Assembly (NCBI GenBank): GCA_019916065.1
Contig: CM034240.1
Location: 17,655,894 to 17,719,893, forward strand
Source of the DNA: Vitellaria paradoxa
Taxonomy: Eukaryota; Streptophyta; Magnoliopsida; Ericales; Sapotaceae
Length of the DNA stretch: 64,000 nt
Direction of reading: 5' to 3'
Within the stretch, counting starts at the first letter, position 1. Every line of letters starts with the position of its first letter. This document shows positions 51,301 to 63,236 of this stretch, piece by piece. The notes under the pieces were generated by a model. That model saw only the letters and a list, made by a program, of their open reading frames with translations, was not told where the DNA came from and did not search any database. Made by a program: the position numbers and the translations under genes.

Positions 51301-54300
51301 CTTTTAAAAAAAAAAAAAAAAAAAAAAAATTTATGTCCTCATCTATAACCATATTGCATACTTATCCCATGTCTGTATTCATGCTTCTTATAGGGTGGGT
51401 TAAGATCTCTAGTAGATTAGTCACACCAAAGGTGGGGATACCTCTAATATCAAAGAAAAAGTACAGTAAATACTATTAACAAAGGGGAGTACCCGACTCA
51501 CAGCTAACATGGTTATTTTGTCAAGGTTCTAGTTTACAACCTGGCTATGAAATTAATTTCATAATACTGCTATTTTTTTTAATCTAAATTTAAGTCAATG
51601 GAAGTTTTATAAATTTTGCGTTTTGGGCTATAAAGGGGACTGCTAGAATGAGCTGCTATTTTTGGATGATTTACCTATCTTTGGTCAATCTTAATAGGTC
51701 TTGGTAAGGTTGTTAAATGAACCAAACAACTTGAGCTCGATTAATGTTCAGCTTTCTAAAGTCTCTTTCAAGATTGACTTTGCATGAGATCAAGCCAAAA
51801 TTGAACATAATTTGTAGCTGGAGCTCAATTCAACCTCAGCTTGATAAGCTTAAATCTATGTAAAATAACAAAGCTACTTGAGCTCGGCTTGATTAATGCT
51901 TGACTCGAAAGCTTCACAAGCCAAGCTTAGAAAACATTTTCCAGATCAATATGTTTTTCAAACAAAGTTTGAACAATCTAGTACTCAGCTCAGCTTGTTT
52001 ACAATCCTAGGCTTTGGAGGCCAAGTACAGCCCATATTGTATGCCACTGTTGCTAATTTGAGGATAAGTGATGACTATTCTTTGGTGTGATTCTTAGCCC
52101 TAGGTAACAGTGCAGAGGCTAAAATATCAGATTGATATATTTATATGTAAACATAGTTGAATTTAAAATATATCAGATTGATATAGGCAAATAGTTTTAG
52201 ATTTGAGTAAATTTTGTTACAATTAGTAAGAATAGATTTAGAAATAAATGCTATGTTATTTTATTTTGCATGAGATATAAGAAATTAATAATTTTGTTTT
52301 TCTTTTTGTTTATAACTATCAAAATAAACTGCAGTAATTTTGTACTTTATCAATTTAAAGTGCCTTTTTTGGAAGAGATTGTGAGAAAAATTAACCACTG
52401 AAGCTTGGCATGATTTGCCTTTCTAGATTTATGTTAAGATGAGCTTGATTACACGATGACTATGAAGATATAAGTATTCTTAACTAGCAAAGTACCCTTT
52501 TATTTCGTACGGTTAAAGCTAGGCCAGAAGGCATGTCAATAGAACCTAAATTTAATAAATTTATGTATTGTATGTATACAATTTAAAAATGTAGCGTAGA
52601 AGTTACAACTTTAGCTAACATCAAATGGAGAAAGACATCATTTTTCTCCATTTGATGTCAACAAATGATGTCCTCCTTTGATTTTTGCTTAACATCTCTG
52701 ATATTGATGCTTAATGCTTGCGGAATCTACCTCTGTATTATTGTACCTATTTTAGTAGCTAAAGCTGATTTCATGGTCAACTCAAGTTAATATTTTTGGC
52801 TTCAGGCTTCAGAGCTGCAGAACACTATGATGGAAATGATGGATGCCGTTGAATTAGAGAAGCAGAAGCATAATCATACTAGAATGGAATCCCTTGCACG
52901 ACTGGCTACACTTGAGGTACTGCTATTGATTTCAAAATCCATTTTAATTTTCAGTATCCTAATTCTTTGCTTCTTCTCTCTTTTTCTCATGTTGTTGTCC
53001 TTATAAGTACACCCCTATTTGCAGACTGCAAATGCTGATCTTGCTCGATCGCTTGCCACTGCACAATGGAACCTTGAAGTAGAGGTATGATTTCCAGCTT
53101 CTGTTGCAAATAAAATTTTCCTCTGATATAAATTTCTTGCCTTCTACTCAAATGTGAACATTGTAGAGCAAAAGGAGATGAAAGAGCCTTGAAAAAAGAT
53201 GTTATTTAAAAACCCTTGTGCAAACTAAATATTTGTTATTCTAATTTTAATTTCTATTGAGCTTTGTCCACCTTTATGGAAAGCTTTGAAAAGAAAATAA
53301 TAACAATTGTCAAGAAGTTCAACAATAGATAAGAGAGGTCTCAATCTTAAAATTTAGGTGTTAAGGTGAGGGAAGTCCGTCTCTTATATGGAAGAAATAA
53401 CTTTTTTCATAGTTTGATGTGGGACAACTTCTAACGTCCCTCTCACGTTGGCCCGCATGGACATAGGCACAGTATAGACTATGATGGGACCTAGTTGAAA
53501 ACTTACTCGATACCATGTCAAGAAACACAACAATATATAAGAGGGGCCTCCATCGTAAAATCTAGATGTTAAGGTAAGGGAAGTCCATCTCTTATATATT
53601 AGAAATGACTTTTCTCATGAGCCGACGTGGGACAATTTCTAACAATAATAATGATTAAAGGAACAAGACCCTTATTATTTTTCTTGACCAAAGTTATGTC
53701 TAGAATAGATTCAGCATATTTATCTTTTTTTTTTTTAATTACTACAGTTGAAGATTTAATGAATTGTTTTATTGGAGTTCGCTCATGTTTACCATTCTTT
53801 CACTTTTTGTGATTTCTTATTGAATTAGGGGAAATCTCTATGATAATTCAATGGATCTGTCTGTTCACAATTGCAATATTTTAACGCCAAAACTCTCCTG
53901 CTAGTTTCTACGAGGAACTTACAAAATTGCAACTTTGACGAAACTGAAAATCTAATATATTTTCCTTTGAGCTTATGAAGTTTCTCTATCACATCAATTA
54001 GATTCATTTTTTTTTTCTGCTTTTGTTGACTAGGTTAATCGGGTGGCAGAACTTCGACAACAAATTGAGTTGAAAGAAGCAAGCCAAGAAGGTTTGACAT
54101 TAGATCTTTATTGAACTTGAAGTCATGTCTTTTTATTTACTTTTTTTTTTTGAAATATAATTCTTCCTTTATTTATTTTTATCATTCTTTCCTATTTGAT
54201 TATTATTGATCTTTTCTAGCTGCTTATATATATATATATATATATATCAATAAAATATTATTCCAAGTGATCTCGTTTTAATAAGAACTATTTTAACAGG

Positions 54301-57300
54301 CCAAAGGAGAAAATGTAAATGTAATGCTGTATTCTCCTAATAAACAATTTCAGCAATGAAAGCCCTAAAATTGGATAAAATGGTAGATAGTTTATAAAAT
54401 TTGGTTTTATTTTATTTGATAGTTTATATTTTGACTAGTTTAGATTTAATCTGATAAGTTGAGGTCTAAAGTTTGCCTTGGATCTTGCCCTTTAATCCAT
54501 TAGATCAGGTGTATGCATGCGTGACTCTAGATATTTGCTTTGACAAAATGTTGAACACCTCATCTTGGTTTTTATCCCACTTGTAAATTGCTTAATATTA
54601 TTCACTTTTCATCTCAAGATTGTGAGCACTATATCGTCTATATTCTTCTTCAGCTTTACTATTCTCAATAATATACATACCATTAATTGATGGTTTTCAG
54701 TCACCTTATAAGTTGGAAGCATTATGTCAATATAAATGTGTCAAGCCAATGCAATGTCATGAGGCTGGTCGGTTGGATTGTGCTGAAAATTTGTTTCTTT
54801 CCCTTCTCTATGTCATTCTATTCATTTATATGTTTTATAAATATCATCACAACGACATTCCAATGCTTAAGCATTGAACATGACAATTGAATGGTTGGAT
54901 TGTTAACCTATATTAGGTCAACAATTGACCCAAAAAACTTAAATTGTTAGGAAATGGGCCCAACAATACACATGTTAAATTATCTTAACAATTCCTCTCG
55001 TGTGTGACCCTGATTTACAGGTAAAGTGAAGAGACAAACAAATTGAGTTTGTCAAGAATCAATGATTGAATGGAAATGCTTCACACTCTTACGGTTGTCT
55101 CAACATATATTTATATTCTTGTACATTTTAGGAAATAATGACACTCTTACACAATCTAATCTCCTATGCTAGGAAAGAAAATAAATCAAAGACCTATTTC
55201 TATATTTATAATATTCTAATACCTCCCATTAAGTTGGAGCATCTATATCATGCTTTCCAAGCTTGTCACAAATTTATCAAACCTGAGATCCCCCAAGGGA
55301 TTCAGTAAACAAATTAGCAAACTAATCTTTGGATTGATATAACCAGTCTTAATCGTATTATGTAAAATTCTCTCTAACAAAATAGCAATCTACCTCAAGG
55401 TGCTTAGTCTTTTACTGGATCGAAAACAACAATATGAATGGCAGTCTGGTTATCACACAAGAGCTTAATAGGTTATAGATAATGAACTCTTAATACTTTC
55501 ATCATATGTGTATCTAGATTAACATACATGAAATATGAGCTGTGGCTCTATGCTTGGACTTTGCTCTTGACCTTACTATTATTGTCCACTCTTTCTGTTT
55601 CATGATACTAGATTACCTCCAACAAACATGCAATTACTAGTGGTAGGTTGTCTATCTGATGGTTATCCTTCCCAATCTACATCTATATGTCCGTATACTA
55701 AAGTATACCTAGTGTCCTGATATAACAAGTCTCTTATAGGTGCTCCTTTTAAATGCCTTAGAATTTGGACAATTACATCCCAATAACTAGTACGAGGTGA
55801 TTTCAGAAATTAACTAATCACACTCACAGCAAATGAAATATTTGGTTTCATCACTGTTAGGAAGTTCAACTTTCCAACTAATCTTTTTTATAGGCTAGGG
55901 TTCTCTAGTATGTCACATATGAGCTTAGTATTAGGATCTATGGGAGTACGTGAAGGTTTATATCATTGCATACTTGTCTTGAATAACGAATATATAGCAT
56001 AATTCTTCTGTGAGAAGGCAATACCCTTTGTGGTCGGGTTACCTTGACACCAAAGAAATGCTTAGTGGCCTTAAATTATTCGTGCTAAACTTACTCTGAA
56101 AGTCATTTTTTTTTTTGAAAGGCAAAGCTTTTTTTTTTTTTTTTTAAGGGGGGAGGGGAAAGACTCGAACTTGAGTCATGAGTGGGCAGAAGAGGCTCTT
56201 AATCACTGAGTTACAGGCTACGCTCTACTCTGAAAGTTATTTACATATACCAGGAGCTATATATTTCCACGAGTGGAGTAGCGATACAAAACAATGATCA
56301 AACACCATATCAAGTCAGATTGAGCTCTCTAGTCACAGTGCTAAATTGACTAAACCATCCATAAGGAGACTATTTTGGGTCATATAACGGTTTCATGAGC
56401 TTGCAAATTAACTCAGACTTCCCTAAGTAGCAAACCTTGGAGTTGCTTCATGTAAATTTCTTCTTTGAAATCGCAATGCAAGAATGCATTATTGACATTA
56501 CGTTGGTGAAGAGTCTATTGATAGGTTAGGTGGTAACAAGAGAAATGAGAAGAAGAATAGAGGTAATCTTAGTTATAGGAGAGAAAGTGATGTAAAACTA
56601 GAAGAAGAATTAAGCCAAGGAGAAAAATAAATAGTGAACCATATAGATGTACTTAAAAAAAAAAAAAAAAAATCTACAGGAAGATATAAAACCTGGTCTT
56701 CAATTTAAGTAAATATTCTTCACTCCCATCAATGATCTCGTAATAGATTTATAACCAACCTCAAATGAAGAAATATAAAAATAGAACTACTTCAGTTAAG
56801 TACATGCAAGGTGGAGATTACTGATAGTACCTGTCATTCCTTAGGAAGTTGATCACAGCTGAATTTTTTTTTTTTTTGGGTTGGGGGGGTAGTAATTGTC
56901 TCGTGTTCAGGTTTATAATTCATGCATATACTCAAATATCTTAAAATTCAATAAACTAATTAAATAATTGATTTACTTTAAATTGTGTTAATTTTGAGTT
57001 AAACATATTCATGTATTCTCTCAGTAATTTCGTGTTTGTGTAATTTCTAATATTGCCCAATATTGCCACCCCTATTGAATTGATGCATCTTCTATTAAAT
57101 GCCGTTCTAAGCTTTCAATAATACAAAGGCTAACATTCTGAGTGTGTAGATACAACTTATCAGCTTCTTTTAGGTTGTCAATATAACTCAGTAATTTATT
57201 ATTATTATTTATTTTTTTTCCCCACTCTTGTAGAACTCAGGAGGAAGATCTCAGCTACTCATGATACTGGGAACCAAGTGAGTAATCTGTCTGATTTCTG

Positions 57301-60300
57301 CTATTGTAGTAACCATGTTAAGAAGCATGCTACCCGTTATTGGTAGCTTTTTCTTCTTAATACATGTTTCACCGACTGAATTTTTATAATCAGATTCTTG
57401 TTCTCACAATTTGTTTTCCTTGGAAATTTTCAAGTTGGTTGCTTCCAAAGGAGTTGAATTTGAGCGTGAGATACTTCAGGCAGAGTATTCATTTGTAAAT
57501 GAGAAAATTGGACGATTGCAAGAGAAGGTGAGCTTGTTCTTCTTCCCAATTTAATACTGATATATCACGCTTCCAGAATGACACATCCCCATTCTTAAGA
57601 TCAGGATGTCTTTTCATTGCAGTATTCAATTAACAATGAATGCTTGGAGGTTATGGCAGATTGCCCCCTGTTTGTTTTGCTATGTGGCTTGAAGATTAGG
57701 ATCCCAATTAGCGCATAAAGATATAGAAACGATTCAATTATATAGAAGAAAGTGATGTTTTCTATTTATTTTGACCATAGATATGTACTTTTTAAACAAT
57801 CTGAATTATGATTTAGTCAGGATTCAAATTGCATTAACATAGTTGCATTGAGGGGCTTGGAGAGAACTCAGTTGTGGCAACATCTTAAAATCATGCAATT
57901 CGTTAAATTCTCTAAATATTGAATACTTTTAAAATATCCACAATTAGCTCAAGCTTTTGATGCTCCTCTATGTCCATATGTTTTTATTTGGAAATATTGG
58001 CTAGCATTTATGAGAACTAGATGTTATTAATTTCACAATTCTGAGTTTTGCTTTAGCGTTGTTAAAGCCCTTTAGGTGCTTGGGCGACACAAGGAGAGGC
58101 TTGAAAACCTCACATGCCTCTGGGTGAGGTGCTGTTAGCAAAATGACGCTTAGGCTAGTGCCTCTTCCAAGTTGAGAGGTGCTATAAGCATTGCTTTTTT
58201 CGTGTTATGCAATATTTTGATATTTTTGGGCTTATAGGCAAGGCCTATCCATTTTTTTGGACCAATATGTTTAGTGATGGATGATTTGATTTTTGTTGAT
58301 GGAAGCTTCAAATGGGTTGACATGGCACATGCTTCTAGTGATGGATGTGATGAGAGTATAAACAGCAACATGATGGATGTGAATGAAGATTAGAGGATCA
58401 TAGAATTTTTTTATTAATTTAAATAGCTAAGATTATGTTTTTATTTGGAAATTTCATCATTTGCAAAATAATAGTTGATATTAATATTTACATCATTTGT
58501 TCATTTCTTTGTTTATCTATTTGGAAAAATATCATGGAGGTTTTTGTTTTTCAAAGAAAATACATAGTGATGCATACAGAAGTGTCTATATTTGATGATT
58601 TTTAGAATGTTTGGAGCCTATTCTTCCTTTTCCTCTTTTCAAGTGTTATATATATATATATATATATGTATGTATCTAAAGTAGCATTTATCCTTACTCA
58701 ACCAAGCTCCTTGCACCTCAGGTGACATGGGGTCTCGACACATAGTGCTTCTGACAACACTGTTTGCCAAGCATAAGTTTTTCGTTATAAATTATTTGTT
58801 CAATATGCTGTAAATATATGAATTTTCTTTCAAATGCTTATCTAGACAAACAAGATATAACAATAAAATATAGAAAAAATATATACTGTTTTTTGTTGGG
58901 TGGAGGATGTGGGGGCAATGGAGGGTTAAAAATCCAAACATTGACTTGCTTCCAAATAGTTTTTCAGTGTGCATTTGCAAGATTTATTTTTCTAAAAAGA
59001 AAAATTAAATAATGCAAGAAAAACAGCATGCTTGCACTTTGTACAACATATGTAAATAAATACCTCAAAGAAAGCAGAGCTTGATCGAAGCTTGTTTTAA
59101 CCTTGTTTTTGCAATCAACAAGGAAGGTTGAATAAACTTGCACACTCAAAAGTAGTCTGCAATAATGGTTTGTCATTAGTTTGCTGATCCCTGAGACCCA
59201 CTTGGTTCAGTTGACTGAACTTGGTCTCAGCCAAGACCTCCAACCATGGAAGTAATGGGCTATGTTTTTTGTCTTGAGTATAGGTGCTTGGATTGGGTAG
59301 TTGCAAAGCCTTCCCCCCCCCCCCCCTTTTCTTTCTTTATTTCTTTCTTTCTCCTTTGTTTTAACAGTAAATCAACAACACTCTAACAAGCCACCAAAAA
59401 GGAAAGGCCGAGGGATGGTACTATAAACCATTCACGCATACATTAACATCCCAATGTGGGATGGTTGAGCCGTCTTTTATATCCAATGGGTTTTATCCAT
59501 AGATGGTAATTGATGTTTCCAGTGGATGGTGGTTTAGTCCAATATAAGGATTTTATCTGCGGAGGTTTGCCCTGTTGTCATTGTTGAGCCATCTTGGGCC
59601 ATTGTATATAAGTGTAAAGTCCTTGCTGTTCATGTGTTACTTACCGATAGGTAAGATGCTGCAAATCATGTGGTCATTAGGATTTGGGCAGTAACAATCC
59701 GTTTTGTGGTTCCACATTCTGGTTTCTTACACATTACACTGCCCTTAACACCCTTGTTGCAAGAATAATGTTTTGATGCGGTTGCATTTGCATCGTTTGC
59801 TAGCTTAATTAGTTCATTAAAGTAGGATCAGTTGCAAACATTGTCTGCCAATTTCTATATCATAACCATTTGTAGACTTACACTTGATATGTCTAATGAT
59901 GTATCTGTCTTAAACATGCCTATTGTTGCATTTTTTGTTCTTTTTCTAATTTTTCCTTATAATTCTTCATTAATATTAACAAAAAAATGGGGATCAGATG
60001 GATATAGAAGCTACATAAATACCACCCCAGTACTGACTTGCTTCTATCCTAGTCAATTGACAGGTTTTAAATTTGGTTGATACCCTTGAACATGCAACTT
60101 GGCTTCTAGTAGGCCCAGTTCTGGACGTTGTTATGATAACATATGTTGAATTAATTGATTATATTCATACGATAATTGTTTTATGTAATCGTATGACCAC
60201 TTATGATTTCTCCCGCTCTCTAAATATTAGGAGATTCCACCTTTGGTGGGACTAATCCCATATAACTCCTAATCCACCCTACCTGAACTAGGCACGAGAT

Positions 60301-62418
60301 AATGCCAAGGGGTTCAAATTATTATTTCTGTCTCTATCCCCTCGTAGTTTCCTACAGGGCTACCACCCGAGTCACTATATTTTTGATTCAGTAGTTTCTC
60401 TTTTTATATAGCTATTTACATTTATAGCCTGCACAAAACAGTAGCTACTGACATTTGCTTGATATTTATTATTTGAATCTAATTTTCTTGCTTGAACAGG
60501 CAAAGACACTGGAAGCAGATATAGACATGACCCAAAAAGAGATACTGAATCCAACTGAAGTGGAAGTTGAACTCAAACAACGGCTTGCTCAGTTGACTGA
60601 CCATTTGATTAAGAAACAAGCCCAGGTTTGTTTTTCTGACATTTATGTTACTTACTGGATGAATTGTAGCTTTAAGAAAGTTTAAAATTGTTTCCTTTTC
60701 AAAAGATAAGTCAAAATGTATCCTACTCGGATATGCAGGGGCATGCTTATGTATGACAATAATAAGTTGGGATTCTGTTGATCAAGGTTTAGAAGGCTGT
60801 TAAATGATGGTGAAAAACACTTATAATAGTATATAGACATAAACTATGTACATTGTGACATTTTAGCATGACATGTTCTATCTGGGTATTGATAGACCTT
60901 AAACAAAAATCATGTTTTCTGGTATAGCTTGACATATTCTATCTAGGTATAGTTGCGCCTGCCACCGTAAAACATAAATAAAGGTGTAATCATAAATGGA
61001 TGAGTGAATTGGATGCCTGGAATCAAGCAAAACTATGGACATTTCAAAAACAATGGGAAAGACTTTAACTGCTATCCTTAGACTATCAAGGGTCTAAATC
61101 TCCTGTGATGGAAAAGGGCATTAACCTTCTTTGGATTTGAGAGAGAGCTTATTTCCAATAGTAATGGGACGGAAACTCTTCATTTATTCTCAACAAAAAA
61201 TACATTACACTTATACAGGGTTCATGTGAATAACATTCCTAGTTGCCATGACCCTTTTGCTGTCCTGATTTATATTTTTAAAGCAAAACCTGTCTTCTAT
61301 TTTCTAGGCCGTTCACTAGACCGTAGTTTTTTATATTTTCATAATGTACCCCTTGATTTATCTATGCTAACTAGTAGTATGCAAAAGATAAGAGCGGCTC
61401 AATGCACAAGAGTCTACCTTTCAAAAAAAAAAAATGCACAAGACTCTTGCCTAAGTGGCGTTTGGGAGGGATAATATAAGTTGTCTTACTCCCAGTAATT
61501 GGAGAGATTGTTTCCTAGTGTTATACCCATAACCTCTGGGTACCAAGAGAGAATGGGAAAAATTGCAATTCATATTGCAATTTGCATGGACTGTCTACCA
61601 GGGGTTCAAGTATCTGTTGAGGGGGCAGAACTTGGAGAACTCTAGATTTTGTGACGTACCATGTTGATTATTATCCCTCTCTACAGGAGCCATTCAGTGA
61701 TTATACACCACAGGTGAGTCCTTAAATAGATCTGGTTTTAAAAGAAGATAATTACAATCCCCATCCACGTCCTCTCTTTTTCCTCGCATGAAGTGATGGT
61801 CTTTCAGCATTATGCAACCATGCAAGTCAAATGTTGGTGGCTGGATTGTTAGTAAACTACCCCTTCTAATTCTGCTTTTTCTATCAGGTTGAGTCCCTGT
61901 CCTCCGAGAAAGCCACAATACTTTTTAGAATCGAGGTACAGTATCATCCTAGGATTATTGTTAACTGTTTCTGCAAAAGTTTTATGACTACATTTTTTGC
62001 TTATATGCTTGACGTAATGAAATACTCCACTACTTGATTTTAGGCGGTTTCGAGGATGCTGGATGAAAACAAATCAATGCTAAATGGGGGTGACGTCCCC
62101 AGTACTTCAAGCAGGGACGACATAGAATCAGGTATCTGGAAATTCTCCAACTCAGGACTGAGGCCATTGTTTGAAGAGAGGGTCCAATCTGGACGGAAAC
62201 ATTTAGGATCATTGGTTCGGCAGTTGGACTATATTTTTTGTACGGGTGCTGTGTTTCTAAGAAGAAATTCCACTGCAAGACTCTGGTCATTCGTTTATCT
62301 TGTGGGTCTTCATTTATGGGTGATGTACATTCTAATGTCACACTCTCCGGTATCGGACGAGGCCAGATCAGGTGCCGTATTTTCCTTGGAGAATATCAAT
62401 AAAACTGGAGGTGTCTGA
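48322..62418 (+). CDS. GC2: Golgin candidate 2 (GC2), tail-anchored Golgi coiled-coil protein; 10-11 exons
   Basis: Exons: 48322-48375, 48586-49755, 52806-52916, 53025-53084, 54034-54091, 57234-57277, 57435-57527, 60500-60625, (optional 61687-61713), 61888-61935 and 62044-62418. The joined frame is 712 residues, or 721 with the optional exon; the Arabidopsis protein is about 670 as I recall. N-terminus MANWISSKLKVAETLLQQ, a Lys-rich patch near 60, a long polar Ser/Asn/Glu region to about 340, an acidic Ser stretch, then coiled coil from about 350 to 610 (RENMVARLEGEK, AELRQQIELKEA, LKQRLAQLTDHL). One transmembrane helix lies at about 668-686, followed by a 25-residue tail containing ARSGAVFSLEN. 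This architecture fits a C-terminally anchored golgin acting in Golgi tethering or structure. Similarity to Arabidopsis GC2 is strong at both ends. Intron 1 uses a GC donor (cag|gcgagt). Introns 2, 5 and 7 are each about 3 kb and transposon-laden. Other junctions are GT-AG. Confidence 0.93.
50870..50990 (+). mobile_element. tRNA-derived SINE candidate in GC2 intron 2
   Basis: AGTTTAGCGGTAATATCTC (about 50888) resembles a Pol III A box and AGTTCAAGCCCCC (about 50931) a B box, spaced about 35 nt apart, followed by ctggcttctaattcttgtgg. This fits a plant SINE head. The 3' end is not clear. Confidence 0.45.
51720..51930. repeat. Degenerate gagctcg/cagcttg repeat in GC2 intron 2
   Basis: The tract repeats phrases such as ttgagctcgatta, ggagctcaattcaacctcag and gagctcggcttgatta, of a kind common in dispersed plant repeats. 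Family and boundaries are not identified. Confidence 0.35.
53282..53642. repeat. Two direct repeats (~120-150 bp) in GC2 intron 4
   Basis: The order aagttcaacaatagataagag, (g/a)gtgttaaggt(g/a)agggaagtc, ctcttatat, gacgtgggacaa occurs at about 53313-53435 and again at about 53520-53640. The two copies are about 210-240 bp apart. They may be short terminal repeats of a small non-autonomous element. Confidence 0.5.
54940..56100 (-). pseudogene. Antisense Ty1/copia remnant (RNase H end of pol) in GC2 intron 5
   Basis: On the reverse strand, about 55460 down to 55220 reads CDNQTAIHIV, then PKISLLICLLNPLGDLRFDK and a degenerate L-MLQLNGRY. This parallels the copia pol C-terminus (CDN-SA--IA, the tail near the RNase H end, then KLGM---------GG). 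Upstream on that strand (55500-56100) are further degenerate pol-like segments. Beyond the pol end, toward 54940, LTR-like DNA begins. In-frame stops and frame changes are many, so it is dead. It lies antisense to GC2. Confidence 0.65.
56112..56225 (-). mobile_element. tRNA-derived SINE in GC2 intron 5
   Basis: On the reverse strand the order is gtaactcagtgattaagagc (A-box-like), then caagttcgagtctttcc (B-box-like), then a C-rich stretch and a 17-base A tract ending in aagctttgcc. This is a compact tRNA-like head with a poly-A tail, as in plant SINEs. It lies inside the region of the degraded copia element. Confidence 0.6.
58056..58765. mobile_element. hAT-like non-autonomous element in GC2 intron 7
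   Basis: The left end AGCGTTGTTAAAGCCCTTTAG is mirrored by the right end ctgacaacactg, read on the other strand as CAGTGTTGTCAG. Left subterminal DNA has gaggc/ggtg(c/a)-type phrases (gcttgggcgacacaaggaga). The flanks gttttgct and gtttgcca are similar but not identical. A 73-codon reverse frame inside lacks domains. Class assignment is tentative. Confidence 0.45.
59313..59326. repeat. 14-base poly-C tract in GC2 intron 7
   Basis: An uninterrupted run of 14 C, followed by a T-rich (ctttctttattt) tract. It may form G-quadruplex or i-motif structures in principle. Its length is prone to sequencing error. Confidence 0.7.
61687..61713 (+). other. Candidate 27-nt in-frame microexon of GC2
   Basis: The segment encodes EPFSDYTPQ. 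It is preceded by a strong polypyrimidine-AG acceptor (ttatccctctctacag) and followed by a consensus donor (cag|gtgagt). Inclusion between exons ending at 60625 and starting at 61888 keeps the frame. The Arabidopsis GC2 sequence I recall joins these flanks without the insert. It may be constitutive in this lineage, alternatively spliced, or cryptic. Confidence 0.55.
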
Positions 62419-62637
62419 TTTTATTTACTTACCAATGCAAAGGCCAAAAGCGATCTTGTACGTCTAACATAATAATATTAATAATCGATTTTTATATTCT
62501 ATTTGTTATAAAAATGTATTTTCATGTGAATATGGACATTCCACGTTTCGGGTGGCAAGCAATGGTGCCATGTTTTTTCCTTTCTTTGATCTTTTTGAAT
62601 TGATCTTTCTTTGATCTAAACTGCCACTTAGTAAGAT

Positions 62638-62784
62638 AACCCCCCCGGGGGGTCTCTCTCTCTCTCTCTCTCTCTCTCTGTTGTTTTTTTTCTCTCACTT
62701 AAAGTCCTATATCTACTAGGGAACCCCCCGGGGGTCTCTCTCTCTCTCTCTCTCACTTAAAAGTCCTATATCTACTAGGGGAAG
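62638..62784. repeat. Duplicated CCCCCCGGGG-(CT)n block downstream of GC2
   Basis: CCCCCCGGGGGG with (TC)n, then cacttaaagtcctatatctactaggg (62638-62720) is repeated as CCCCCCGGGGG with (TC)n and cacttaaaagtcctatatct (62721-62784). Both copies lie 220-366 bp past the GC2 stop codon. Confidence 0.8.
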
Positions 62785-62879
62785 GGCGTAGGCTTCGAGC
62801 TCATGTTTAACAAAAGTGTAATGATTAGCCATTATTGGCAATAATTTTACTTTCTAGGAAGTATCCTTTACGAGATAAG

Positions 62880-63236
62880 GGGGTTGCGGTAGAGATTACT
62901 ACAGCGGTTGTAGTAACCTCAAAATAACTCTGTTTTGGTGTTTTTTTCTTTCAAAATTATATTGTTTCACTTAAGTTTTCATATTAGAATATGCATTTGA
63001 CTGTAGTAACCCTAAAACGACGCCATGTCGGCTTTTTTTTTCATCCAAAATGATATTGTTCTACTTAAATCTTCATATTATTTAGTAATTGATGTATTCG
63101 AATACATATTCGAATACATATTCGAATGTGGGGACTTAAATTGGAATAGCGTCATTATGGGGGGAAAAACGCTGAAATAGCATTGTTTTGAGGTTACTAC
63201 TGCAGTTACAGTAAATCTCCTACTACGGTTCTCGAG
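62880..63236. mobile_element. MITE-like inverted-repeat element downstream of GC2
   Basis: The left end gcggtagagattactacagcgg followed by tgtagtaacctcaaaataac is mirrored by the right end (gttttgaggttactactgca, then gtaaatctcctactacgg). It is about 350 bp. The interior has duplicated phrases (aaaatgatattgtt(c/t)(t/c)acttaa, tcttcatatta) and a tandem attcgaatacat motif at 63093-63126. The target duplication is not clear. Confidence 0.6.

Noticed and set aside
56112..56225. Functional tRNA gene
   Set aside because: Only A- and B-box-like motifs are present. No acceptor-stem pairing was seen, and a poly-A tail follows, so it is SINE-like.
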